A DNA stretch of 64,000 bases, taken from Pandoraea cepalis. GTDB taxonomy: Bacteria; Pseudomonadota; Gammaproteobacteria; Burkholderiales; Burkholderiaceae. The notes under the pieces are model-generated. The model was not told where the DNA came from. It saw only the letters and a program-made list of their open reading frames with translations, and made no database searches. Position numbers and translations under genes: made by a program. Below are positions 1 to 7,743 of the stretch, piece after piece. The stretch covers positions 87,553 to 151,552 of the forward strand of contig NZ_CABPSL010000014.1 in NCBI RefSeq assembly GCF_902459665.1. The letters run 5' to 3'. Position 1 is the stretch's first letter, and each line of letters starts with the position of its first letter.

Positions 1-1
1 G

Positions 2-739
2 TTGATGGTGCGGATGGTGACGTTGTGGCAGGAGGGCGCCGACGTGGTCCTCGCCAAACGTGCGAACCGCGCTTGCGACCCTTACCTCAAACGGGTCACG
101 GCGGGCATGTACTACCGTGTCCACAACTGGCTTTCCGATGTGAAGTTGCCGGAGAACGTTGGCGACTACCGTTTGATGGACCGCCGTGTGGTGAACGCGC
201 TCAAACGTTTGCCCGAGCGACGCCGATTCATGAAGGGATTGTTTGCGTGGGTCGGATATCGCACTGCCGTCATCGAGTACGAACGCCTGCCTCGCAGCGC
301 GGGTCAATCGAAGTTTTCGGGATGGCGCTTGTGGAACTTCGCGCTTGAGGGCATCACGAGCTTCAGCACGTGGCCGCTGCGAAGCTGGACCTACGCGGGG
401 CTTTCCATTGCACTCATCGCCTTTTTGTATGGATCGTTCATCATTGTTCGCACCTTCATCCTCGGTATCGATGTGCCGGGCTATGCGTCGTTACTGAGCG
501 TGCTCCTGTTCATGGGGGGCATCCAACTGATCGGCATCGGTGTCGTGGGCGAATACGTGGGCCGAATTTACGACGAATCCAAAGGGCGGCCGGTGTACCT
601 GGTGCGGCACCGGTATCAGGGCAGCGGCAAGGTGAGCCAGCTTCCCACGCAGGCGCTGCCGCGCGCTCGCCAAGCCACGACACGCCTGCGTGAACATCGG
701 TCGCACACGGTCGCCGCGAGGCATTGGGGCACGCACTGA
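2..739 (+). CDS. GtrB/DPM1-like glycosyltransferase family 2, 5'-truncated by window edge
   Basis: C-terminal 245 residues of a membrane-anchored family-2 glycosyltransferase of the bactoprenol-glucosyltransferase (GtrB) or polyprenol-phosphate sugar transferase type. Seen: the end of the catalytic domain with the family stretch VGDYRLMDRRVV near residue 53 and the arginine-rich ERRRFMKGLFAWVGY segment near residue 73, then two strongly hydrophobic helices (about residues 128-150 and 163-187) and the typical C-terminal YVGRIYDESKGRPVYLV motif. It would move a sugar onto a lipid carrier at the inner face of the inner membrane. The N-terminal part, with the nucleotide-sugar DXD site, lies outside the window, so the real start is not visible. 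It converges with a gtrA-like gene, a usual partner. Confidence 0.8.
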   Translation: MMVRMVTLWQEGADVVLAKRANRACDPYLKRVTAGMYYRVHNWLSDVKLPENVGDYRLMDRRVVNALKRLPERRRFMKGLFAWVGYRTAVIEYERLPRSAGQSKFSGWRLWNFALEGITSFSTWPLRSWTYAGLSIALIAFLYGSFIIVRTFILGIDVPGYASLLSVLLFMGGIQLIGIGVVGEYVGRIYDESKGRPVYLVRHRYQGSGKVSQLPTQALPRARQATTRLREHRSHTVAARHWGTH

Positions 740-743
740 GCGT

Positions 744-1118
744 TTAGCGATACGTCCAGTGGCGATGCATTAGGTACGTGACGGGTGGCACTGTCGCTAC
801 GACCGTGGCAATGCCGAGCCATGCGGCGCCTCCCATTGTCGCGACGGCGTGCGCAATCGCCGTGGTCATGCTTAGCCCGACCAGTGACACCAACGCGAAG
901 CGGACGGCGTTGGCGTGATCGATACGCGAGGAGAAGCTCCACAAGGTGTTGAGCAAATAGGAGCAGATCGTTGCGATGCAAAACGCGGCGGCGTTCGCGA
1001 ACGTTGGTCCGACCGGTGTCGTCGCCAGCAACGTCGCCGCCGTTGCCACGTGCACGCCGGTCGATGCCATGCCCGACATCCCGAAACGAACGAAACGCCC
1101 CTGCATCACCGGGGTCAT
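744..1118 (-). CDS. GtrA-like flippase family protein
   Basis: A 124-residue, almost entirely hydrophobic protein with four predicted membrane helices (about residues 13-33, 37-58, 71-90, 98-115), matching the size and layout of the GtrA family. These proteins are thought to flip polyprenol-linked sugars or otherwise help modify O-antigen or cell-wall glycan. The C-terminal LMHRHWTYR fits the family's usual basic, aromatic end. The ATG lies 3 bases after the TAG of the upstream methyltransferase on the same strand, so the two are translationally close. The convergent gene is a GtrB-like glycosyltransferase, the normal functional partner. Direction of transport and sugar are not deducible. Confidence 0.75.
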   Translation of the reverse strand: MTPVMQGRFVRFGMSGMASTGVHVATAATLLATTPVGPTFANAAAFCIATICSYLLNTLWSFSSRIDHANAVRFALVSLVGLSMTTAIAHAVATMGGAAWLGIATVVATVPPVTYLMHRHWTYR

Positions 1119-1121
1119 GCG

Positions 1122-1859
1122 CTAGGGCTTCGCGCGGAGCACCGCCAGCAGCGACACGCCGAACGGCAGGTCGATGAAGGGCAGGATCCAGCGCTCGGCA
1201 CTGAAGATCCGATACAGCGAGGTGTTGAGCCACGGTGCCGGGACGGTGGTGCCGGAGGCGATTGGGGCGTGAAGGAGCCGATCTTTCATGCGCGCGACGA
1301 CCGCCAGGGGGAACAGGGCGGTGTTGAAGTAGGTCACGCGCTCGATGGCGAGCCCGGCGGATTCAACGGTCTTTCTCAACGTCTGCCGGCTGTAGCGCCG
1401 ATGATGGTGCAGCATCACGTCATGCTGGCTCCACATCCATGCGTTCGCGGGCACGGAAACCAGGACGGCGCCGCCTGGCGCGAGGCGATCGCGGACGCAT
1501 TGCAGCGAAGCGACATCGGGCCCGATGTGTTCCAGGCAGTCGAACAGGCAGACCAGATCGAAGCGGGCGCCCCCGAAGGGCATGTCGTCGGGGCAGTGCC
1601 CTTGCCGAATGTCGAAGCGTCCACCGGTCTTTCGACGGGCGATGGCACATGCCTCGGTGTCCATCTCGACAGCATGGACACGCCCGTGGGCGGCAAGCAT
1701 GTCGAGGTTGCCGCCGGTGCCCGAACCGATTTCCAGAATCGCGGCATTCGCAGGCAAGGACAAGCGACGGATGACATTGCCGAGAATGCTTCTGCGGCCT
1801 TGAAACCACCAGTGATGGTCTTCGGTGCCGGCCATATCGAGATAGGCTTCAGGCGACAT
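1122..1859 (-). CDS. class I SAM-dependent methyltransferase
   Basis: A 245-residue Rossmann-fold methyltransferase. The SAM-binding motif I ILEIGSGTGGNL sits near residue 45. An acidic motif II (HAVEMDTEA) and the FDLVCLFDCLEHI motif follow, and a hydrophobic C-terminal tail may associate with the membrane. The N-terminal EDHHWWFQGRR is typical of methyltransferases acting on glycans or lipid-linked sugars. The start chosen is the ATG at 1859, preceded by a purine-rich GGGGGAAA. An open frame runs further upstream but codes low-quality sequence. It sits in a two-gene unit with the gtrA-like gene, so a role in tailoring a cell-surface glycan or lipid is a reasonable inference. The substrate is unknown. 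Confidence 0.75.
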   Translation of the reverse strand: MSPEAYLDMAGTEDHHWWFQGRRSILGNVIRRLSLPANAAILEIGSGTGGNLDMLAAHGRVHAVEMDTEACAIARRKTGGRFDIRQGHCPDDMPFGGARFDLVCLFDCLEHIGPDVASLQCVRDRLAPGGAVLVSVPANAWMWSQHDVMLHHHRRYSRQTLRKTVESAGLAIERVTYFNTALFPLAVVARMKDRLLHAPIASGTTVPAPWLNTSLYRIFSAERWILPFIDLPFGVSLLAVLRAKP

Positions 1860-2103
1860 GGCGCTTTCCCCCGTATGAACGACTGCGTCGCATGTTCGAC
1901 GCGAGTATGCGATCAGTATAGGCAGGGGAGGCGGGCGAAGCCAGACGTTATCGGGTAATCCTGAGTCCGATGTCCGACGGCCCGACGGCCCCATGCACAC
2001 CTGTTGATCCCGCACACACCTTTTGTTTCGACTCGGGCCGAGGCGAACGTCCATCCGCCTCGGCGGAAGCTTGCGGAAGACAAGGCCCGAATATCGGCAT
2101 GGG

Positions 2104-3093
2104 TTAGATGGGCTCTCGCGAGCGGACGCCTGGGTCGTACGGTACCGGTGACGCCCCGTCTTTTCCTACGACGAAGGACATCAGGTCTTCCCCAATGACG
2201 AAGCGGCCGCTGTAGCCTTGACTGATGCGGTCGCGAAGTTCGTCCATCGACGCACGGGGAATGCCGTGCCGGCTATAGAGCGAAATATGCGCCAGCACCG
2301 CTAGCTTGGGCTGTGCTTCGGAGAAGATGCGAGCGACGTTTGTCGGGTTGGCAAGATAGCTGTAGAAGTGATTCGCGTAGTCCATGTCGCGCGCTTCGAG
2401 GGCTTTGCTTGCGATCGCGACGCTTTGCACCATCAGGTCGGCGCCCTTGGCATTGGCGACCAGATTCTCGGAGTAGGTGCAGTCGTCGGTAATCACTACC
2501 GTGCGTCCCATGTACGTTACCCGATAGCCGTAGTCGGGCTTCGTGACGCCATGTTCTATGAGGAATGCGGAGACCTTGACGCCGTCTCGATCGTAGACAA
2601 CACCGGGTTTGACGACGTAGGCGTGGATGTCGATGGCGCCGGGGTTCGTCTCCTTCGCAAGCAGTCGCAAGCGATTGTTGTCCTTCAGCATCAGTTTCAG
2701 GCCGGCCGCGACGTTTTCGATACCTTCGGGGCCGTACATGACCAAAGGTGTGGTGCGACGCCCGTCGTCCGTTGGAAGCGGCGCGGAGGCATAGAGATCG
2801 GCCAGCCCGGTGACGTGGTCGGAGTTCATCAGACTGACAAAGACGGCGTCAATGTCCCGGATGGGCACGTTGCGTTGATGCAGGCGAGTTGCCACGCCTC
2901 GACCGGCATCAAACAGCAGTTTTTGATTGCCCGCCTCGACGAGCATACTGATGCCGAACCGGTTGATATTGAGAATGGGCGTCCCGGTGCCGAGCAGTGT
3001 CACCCTGATTTCCTGGGCATGCAGGGGCGACATCATGAGCATGGCGAATGCCAGTGTTGCGACTGACTCGGAAAGGCGTTTTATCAGCGTCAT
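2104..3093 (-). CDS. exported metallo-beta-lactamase-fold hydrolase with degenerate metal motif
   Basis: A 329-residue protein with a signal peptide (hydrophobic stretch to about residue 26, likely cleaved after SPLHA), so probably periplasmic. The MBL fold of the tRNase Z/arylsulfatase-like branch is recognisable: VTLLGTGTP near residue 32, LLFDAGRG near residue 58, the later metal-site elements ITDDC and LAHISLYSRHG. The canonical HxHxDH motif reads SLMNSDH here: the first two histidines are Leu and Asn, while the Asp-His pair is kept. Metal binding may be altered or partial. A strong AAGGAG ribosome site lies 8 bases before the ATG. It is divergent from a LysR gene across 103 bases and so probably LysR-controlled. 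Confidence 0.75.
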   Translation of the reverse strand: MTLIKRLSESVATLAFAMLMMSPLHAQEIRVTLLGTGTPILNINRFGISMLVEAGNQKLLFDAGRGVATRLHQRNVPIRDIDAVFVSLMNSDHVTGLADLYASAPLPTDDGRRTTPLVMYGPEGIENVAAGLKLMLKDNNRLRLLAKETNPGAIDIHAYVVKPGVVYDRDGVKVSAFLIEHGVTKPDYGYRVTYMGRTVVITDDCTYSENLVANAKGADLMVQSVAIASKALEARDMDYANHFYSYLANPTNVARIFSEAQPKLAVLAHISLYSRHGIPRASMDELRDRISQGYSGRFVIGEDLMSFVVGKDGASPVPYDPGVRSREPI

Positions 3094-3196
3094 TGTTCGA
3101 CTCCTTCAAAGGGAGTTGTCAATCTACGTGACGCCTTCGCGGCAAAAACGTACTAAATTATTATTGCCCAATAACTCTCCGTTAAACGGCCGTGGA

Positions 3197-4129
3197 ATGA
3201 TCAACGTTCGGCATCTGAATACCCGCCTGCGCATCAGGCATATGGAATTTCTTGTCGCGCTCGAGCGTGAGGGAAGCCTGCACAAAGCGGCGGCAAGTCT
3301 GGGCATGTCACAGCCTGGCGCGAGCAAGATGCTTCAGGAGCTGGAGACGCTGTTCGATACCGTGATTTTCCGTCGCGAGGCCAGTGGGCTTACGGCGACG
3401 CAGGAGGGGCAGCTCATCGTCGATCGTGCGCGCGTCGTGCTGGGCGAGATAGTGCAGATGAAGTCTGATGTCGATGCCGCGCGAAATGGTGTGTATGGGC
3501 GCGTGCGTGTCGGCGTCGCCGCGGCAGCGGTCTCTGTCTTGCTCAGTGAGGCGATTCGGGCGCTGGATGAGATTGCGCCGCGCACCATCGTCGAGATTCA
3601 GGAAGGGTCACTGCCGTGGCTCGTCGATGCCCTGCTTGCCGGCACGCTGGATTGCGTCCTCTGCCGACTTTCCGATAGCACCGACAACGAGAAGCTGGCT
3701 CGTGAGGCGCTCTGTGAAGAGGGGGTGTCGGTGGTTGCGAGACCGCAGCATCCGCTGTTCAACGGTATCCCGGTGAGTGTGGCCAACCTGGCGGCTGCGC
3801 GATGGATCCTCCCGACGCGTGGTGCACCGTTGCGGGACAGGGTCGATGCGTTCTTCGTCGCCCGCGGATTAAAGCCGCCTGCACCGACCGTGGAATCCGT
3901 CTCGGTGGTCGCTAACCTTTCGCTATTGAGGAGCGACGATTTCCTGGCCTTTCTGCCTGCGCCGATTGCCCAGGATTACGCGTCGACAGCGATGCTGGTC
4001 GTCCTTCCGACACAAGTGGATATTGCATTGCCGCCCATTGGCTTGATCACTCGCGCGACAGACGTTCGCTCGCCGCAGACCGATGTGTTTCTTGAAACGA
4101 TAAGACGCGTCGCGACTGTGTCTCATTGA
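3197..4129 (+). CDS. LysR-family transcriptional regulator
   Basis: A 310-residue LysR-type regulator: N-terminal winged helix-turn-helix (residues about 15-75, with the classic GSLHKAAASLGMSQPGASK helix), a linker helix, then a periplasmic-binding-like effector domain with two lobes. The frame is open further upstream, but the ATG at 3197 gives the family-typical N-terminus (MINVRHLNTRLRIRHMEFL). It is divergent from the exported metallo-beta-lactamase-like gene, the usual arrangement for a LysR regulator and its target. The N-terminal pattern resembles the GbpR/Cbl-like subgroup that often controls sugar or aromatic catabolism, but the effector cannot be named. Confidence 0.85.
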   Translation: MINVRHLNTRLRIRHMEFLVALEREGSLHKAAASLGMSQPGASKMLQELETLFDTVIFRREASGLTATQEGQLIVDRARVVLGEIVQMKSDVDAARNGVYGRVRVGVAAAAVSVLLSEAIRALDEIAPRTIVEIQEGSLPWLVDALLAGTLDCVLCRLSDSTDNEKLAREALCEEGVSVVARPQHPLFNGIPVSVANLAAARWILPTRGAPLRDRVDAFFVARGLKPPAPTVESVSVVANLSLLRSDDFLAFLPAPIAQDYASTAMLVVLPTQVDIALPPIGLITRATDVRSPQTDVFLETIRRVATVSH

Positions 4130-4594
4130 TGGAGGGCGAATGCCCTCGAATTTGGGGGCGTCAGCGCTGTTTTGGTGGAGCACCGCCCTCAAATGTCAGC
4201 AACCACTATCGGGGGAATCAAGGAAATCTGGTGGGGGCGGTCAGATTCGGACTCACGGAAGGGGGGGCGACCTAGGGGGCGGCATTGTCCGGCGACTTTC
4301 GTTGGATGTCGTACTTCCTGGCTTAGGGATTGGCATTCAGTGCGGCCTGCAGGTCGTCCGGCACGACTGAGTTACGCGGATTCGGGAATGCCCGATGCTT
4401 CGAAAATCCAGCGTGTATTCGTCGGAAGAAAGAGGGCGGTCTTCTTAACTGAGCGTCCAATTAATTGGCTTCATTTCGGTTCGCGATGGTGCGGACGGTG
4501 TCTCGGATGGCCCGAGGTCTATACGAAGCCGGTCGCGATCGCTGCGTCCTGAGGCATCGGATCGGTGGCATCGGCGGTTGTGGCGTCGCGACGG
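4130..4594. other. 465-base gene-free stretch with decayed remnants
   Basis: No intact gene seen between the LysR and MocR genes. It carries a decayed copy of the 3' half of a tRNA-Ser (separate entry). On the minus strand around 4330-4400 there is a short reading frame ending in NSVVPDDLQAALNANP and a stop, which looks like a fragment of a lost protein; the family cannot be assigned with any confidence. The impression is a mobile-element or deletion scar. Confidence 0.5.
4171..4267 (-). pseudogene. decayed tRNA-Ser 3' half plus downstream flank
   Basis: On the minus strand this segment aligns without gaps to the intact tRNA-Ser(UGA) region at about 25690-25812. The T-arm and acceptor read CCTTCCGTGAGTCCGAATCT here against CCTTCCGTGAGTTCGAATCT there. 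The match continues through the acceptor end and then about 60 bases into sequence 3' of the tRNA, with steadily more substitutions. The anticodon arm and 5' half are missing, so it is not functional. Because flank is included, it is better explained as an old duplication or rearrangement than as a simple attachment-site core. Confidence 0.6.
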
Positions 4595-6082
4595 TTACGC
4601 GGCTGAGATCAGCAGCTTTCCAAGAATCCTGCCGCCATGCTTTGCCTGAGCGGCCGTCAATGCCGAATACCCCACGATGACGCCGGCGTCGAGTTCGGCG
4701 CTTCGGCAAAAACTGCTGACCGTCTGCAACGACACGCCGGCCATGCGAGCCTTCGCGACATACGATGCTTCGTCCATTTGTGGCGGCAGCCACAGGACGA
4801 AATGAAATCCGGCCTGCTCACCCGATACCGTGTAATGCTCGTTGCCGTGTTGCGCCAATTGCGCGAGCACCATGTCCCGCCGATGGCGGTATGCCTGACG
4901 GCTGGCGCGCAGGTGCTTCGCAAAATCGCCGCGTCCGATGAAGCGGGCCACCGCGAGCTGAGACGCCATGCCGACGGAGCGTCCGGTTACGCGCCATACG
5001 GTCGCCAGTGCCGGCCGAAGTTCCGCCGGCACAACCATGAAGCCGATGCGCAAGCCAGAGAAAAGCGTCTTGTTGAACGAACCGCAATAGATCACGCGGT
5101 CGTATGCATCAAGCGACTTCAACGCAGGAAGCGGGGCGGCCTGATAACTGAACTCGCCGTCGTAGTCGTCTTCGATGATCCACGCCCGATCGCGCTGTGC
5201 CCAGTCGAGCAGTTCGAGCCGACGGGAGACTGACATCGTGACCCCGAGCGGCGATTGATGCGCGGGCGTCACGTACGCCGCGCACGCATCGGAATGCTGG
5301 TTCAGCGTAGCGGTCTCGATTCCCTCCCGATCGACCGGCACGTCGATTACGGTCGCGCCTGCCATCGTGAAAATTTGCCATGCCGATGCGTACCCTGGAT
5401 CTTCCATCAGTACCGAGCTGCGAGGCCCGAGCACGGTTCGCGCGATGAGATCGATTGAGTGCCGGATACCGGTCGTGATGAAGATGTCGTCGGCTCCGCA
5501 AGGAATGCCACGGTATTCCCGCAAATACCCGGCAATTTCGTCGCGCAAGCACTCGACGCCTTGCAATGGCGTTGAACAGAGCTCGCTTGCCGTGGCGGAA
5601 AGCAGGCTCATCCCGATGTACTTCTTCCATTGCTGCATCGACAACAGGTCGGGATCTGCAAGCCGCGCTATGAACGGGACGCCCAGGCGGACCGCCTGTT
5701 TCGGGGCGGCCTCGTCCGTCGTTTCTGCCTGCTCCTGGACCTCGCTGGGGCGGCGGGGCGCGTTCTCTCGCGACTGCGTGGCCGCGCGCAGATAGCTGTC
5801 CGGAACCACTGCGGACACCCGCGAGCCGGATCCTTGTGTTCGCGCGATGTAACCCTCGGAGCACAACCGGTCGTAGGCTGCTTCGGCCGTTCCTCGCGCC
5901 ACGCCCCACCGAGCGGCAAGGGTCCGGCTGGACGGCAAAGGACTCTCGCCGGGCAGCAGGCGTTTCAGGATTGCGTCGCGAATCGCGTCGGCAATGCATT
6001 CCTGCTTCGACTGCGGGCTTCCCGAGGACAGTCCCGGGGGGCGCGGCAGATCAAGTGGAATCGCGGTTTTGCCTCGCGCCAT
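4595..6082 (-). CDS. MocR/PdxR-type PLP-dependent transcriptional regulator
   Basis: A 495-residue fusion of an N-terminal GntR-type winged helix (about residues 25-95, SSRTLAARWGVARGTAEAAYDRL) and a large fold-type I aminotransferase domain (about 140-490). The pyridoxal-phosphate lysine is visible in GSFNKTLFSGLRIGF, and the acidic IIEDDYDGEFSY element that contacts the cofactor ring is intact. MocR proteins sense PLP or amino-acid-derived ligands and regulate adjacent, usually divergent genes. The gene lies divergent from a flavoprotein and drug-exporter pair with about 95 bases between starts, so those two genes are the likely targets. Overall length is normal for the family. Confidence 0.9.
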   Translation of the reverse strand: MARGKTAIPLDLPRPPGLSSGSPQSKQECIADAIRDAILKRLLPGESPLPSSRTLAARWGVARGTAEAAYDRLCSEGYIARTQGSGSRVSAVVPDSYLRAATQSRENAPRRPSEVQEQAETTDEAAPKQAVRLGVPFIARLADPDLLSMQQWKKYIGMSLLSATASELCSTPLQGVECLRDEIAGYLREYRGIPCGADDIFITTGIRHSIDLIARTVLGPRSSVLMEDPGYASAWQIFTMAGATVIDVPVDREGIETATLNQHSDACAAYVTPAHQSPLGVTMSVSRRLELLDWAQRDRAWIIEDDYDGEFSYQAAPLPALKSLDAYDRVIYCGSFNKTLFSGLRIGFMVVPAELRPALATVWRVTGRSVGMASQLAVARFIGRGDFAKHLRASRQAYRHRRDMVLAQLAQHGNEHYTVSGEQAGFHFVLWLPPQMDEASYVAKARMAGVSLQTVSSFCRSAELDAGVIVGYSALTAAQAKHGGRILGKLLISAA

Positions 6083-6177
6083 AGTGGTCTAGTCAGCATT
6101 CGATTTAATGGCCCTTCAGCTTATATCACTTTGCCCATAAATTCTTGCCAACGACATTCATTGCGTCCGGAGGAAAG

Positions 6178-7743
6178 TTGTCCATAAGCAAGAACACAGA
6201 GAGATTCACGCTCGCCGTGATCGGCGGCGGGGCGGCAAGCGTCGCGTTTCTTCATCACCTGAGCAATCTGATAACACCGTCAGTTGCGGAGCGAATTCAG
6301 GTAAAGGTATTTGAACCGCGGTCGCAGATTGGTCCCGGGCTAGCCTACCAGCCTGACGTCGATACGGCCTTGCTGAATCGCGCGATTGAGACGATGTCAG
6401 TATCGGCTGCCGATTTTTCGACGTTCACGTCGTGGGTTCGATGGAAGTCCCACCATGAACCCGAATTGCGCGATCTCGTCCGACGAGACCTGTCGTCAAC
6501 CTACGTTTCCCGATCGCTGTTCGGTCGCTACCTGCAAGACTTTTTTAACGAGACATTGTCTACCGCGCGCCGAAAGGGGCTGTCGGTTGACGTCGTGCAT
6601 CGGGAGATTCGCGCCATCTCGCGAAACTCCCGTTATCGCTTGACTGCCGACGATGAGACCTATGACGCCGACAGTGTCCTCATCGCGGTTGGCAATACAG
6701 GGCCACGCGATTATTACGGTCTTTCCGGGCACGAGCGATATATTCATCGTCCATATCCCATCGCATCAGCGCTTACGAAGCTTGCGCATGCGAGGCGGAT
6801 CGCAGTCATCGGTGCGAGTCTCACGGCGGTCGACATTGCGGTCAGCTTGTACAGAATGAACAGTCAAGCCGAGATTCACATGGTGTCGAATACCGGTGTG
6901 CTTCCGCTTGTGAAAGGTAAGCAGGCGATGCCGCAGCCGCCGCGTCACCTGACGGCTGAGCGGCTGCATGCGCTTACGTCGGAGGGACATCGCAAGATCA
7001 GTCTGCGCCAACTCGGACGTTTGATTCGCGCGGAATTCAAGGCTGCCGGTGCGGACTGGCGAGAGTTGTTTGTTGACCACGACGATGCAATTGCGCTGTT
7101 GCTCGACGAGATTGCGGAGGCGGACCGCGAACGCGCGTGGCAGACGATTCTCGTTGCTACCAACGATCTGATTGAATTCGCGTGGAATGCGTTGGACCCT
7201 GAAAGCCAGGCCTGCGCGCTAAAGCGTTTTGCCCGCCATTGGCTTGCGTGCCGAGCGCCGATGCCCGTGGAGAATGCGCGTGTGATTGCGACGATGCTCG
7301 CGCACGGCCGTCTGAAACTTATGAAGACGCCAATCGCATTCGAACGAGCGCATCCGCACCGGATTTCTTCGACGGTCTCTGGTCACTACGATTACGTCGT
7401 CAACGCGACGGGCGCTGCCAAGGACGTTCAGGCGCCGGGCGATTCGTCCCTGATCTGGCAGATGCTTCAGGACGGGCTGGCCTGCCGTGACTGGCGGGGG
7501 GGAGTCCGTGTCGACTTCGAAACGGGCGCGCTGCTCGACAGCGATGGCGAGCCGGACTATCAGCTCCGCGCTCTCGGCCATATCACGTCCGGGACATATT
7601 TTTTCGTCAGCTCGCTTGAGATGGTCGCCAAGCGCGCTCGCCGAATCGCAGCCGACATCGCCTCCGCGTTCGCGGAAGAGGACGTCACGCTGCGACCCAT
7701 CACCCAGCCGTTCGAATTTGCCGGAGACCAAGTCCCCATATGA
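6178..7743 (+). CDS. YdhS-like FAD/NAD(P)-binding protein
   Basis: A roughly 521-residue flavoprotein of the FAD-NAD(P)-binding family that includes E. coli YdhS. The dinucleotide motif VIGGGAASVAFLHHL is at the N-terminus, a second nucleotide-binding glycine motif (RIAVIGASLTAVDIAVSL) lies mid-protein, and VVNATGAAKD marks the C-terminal FAD site. An ATG exists at 6145 without a ribosome site. The in-frame TTG at 6178 has GGAGG four bases away and gives the usual short N-terminus, so TTG is preferred. It overlaps the exporter gene by ATGA, indicating translational coupling. The flavoenzyme may modify a compound that the exporter then expels; this is inference. Enzyme activity of the family is largely unknown. 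Confidence 0.8.
   Translation: MSISKNTERFTLAVIGGGAASVAFLHHLSNLITPSVAERIQVKVFEPRSQIGPGLAYQPDVDTALLNRAIETMSVSAADFSTFTSWVRWKSHHEPELRDLVRRDLSSTYVSRSLFGRYLQDFFNETLSTARRKGLSVDVVHREIRAISRNSRYRLTADDETYDADSVLIAVGNTGPRDYYGLSGHERYIHRPYPIASALTKLAHARRIAVIGASLTAVDIAVSLYRMNSQAEIHMVSNTGVLPLVKGKQAMPQPPRHLTAERLHALTSEGHRKISLRQLGRLIRAEFKAAGADWRELFVDHDDAIALLLDEIAEADRERAWQTILVATNDLIEFAWNALDPESQACALKRFARHWLACRAPMPVENARVIATMLAHGRLKLMKTPIAFERAHPHRISSTVSGHYDYVVNATGAAKDVQAPGDSSLIWQMLQDGLACRDWRGGVRVDFETGALLDSDGEPDYQLRALGHITSGTYFFVSSLEMVAKRARRIAADIASAFAEEDVTLRPITQPFEFAGDQVPI

Noticed and set aside
915..1958. 347-codon plus-strand frame opposite the methyltransferase
   Set aside because: Antisense to a clear SAM methyltransferase; composition is charged and lacks any motif.
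4330..4400. Minus-strand fragment ending NSVVPDDLQAALNANP as a YdeI/OmdA-like remnant
   Set aside because: Too short to assign; similarity to that family is only an impression. Noted in the intergenic entry, not called.
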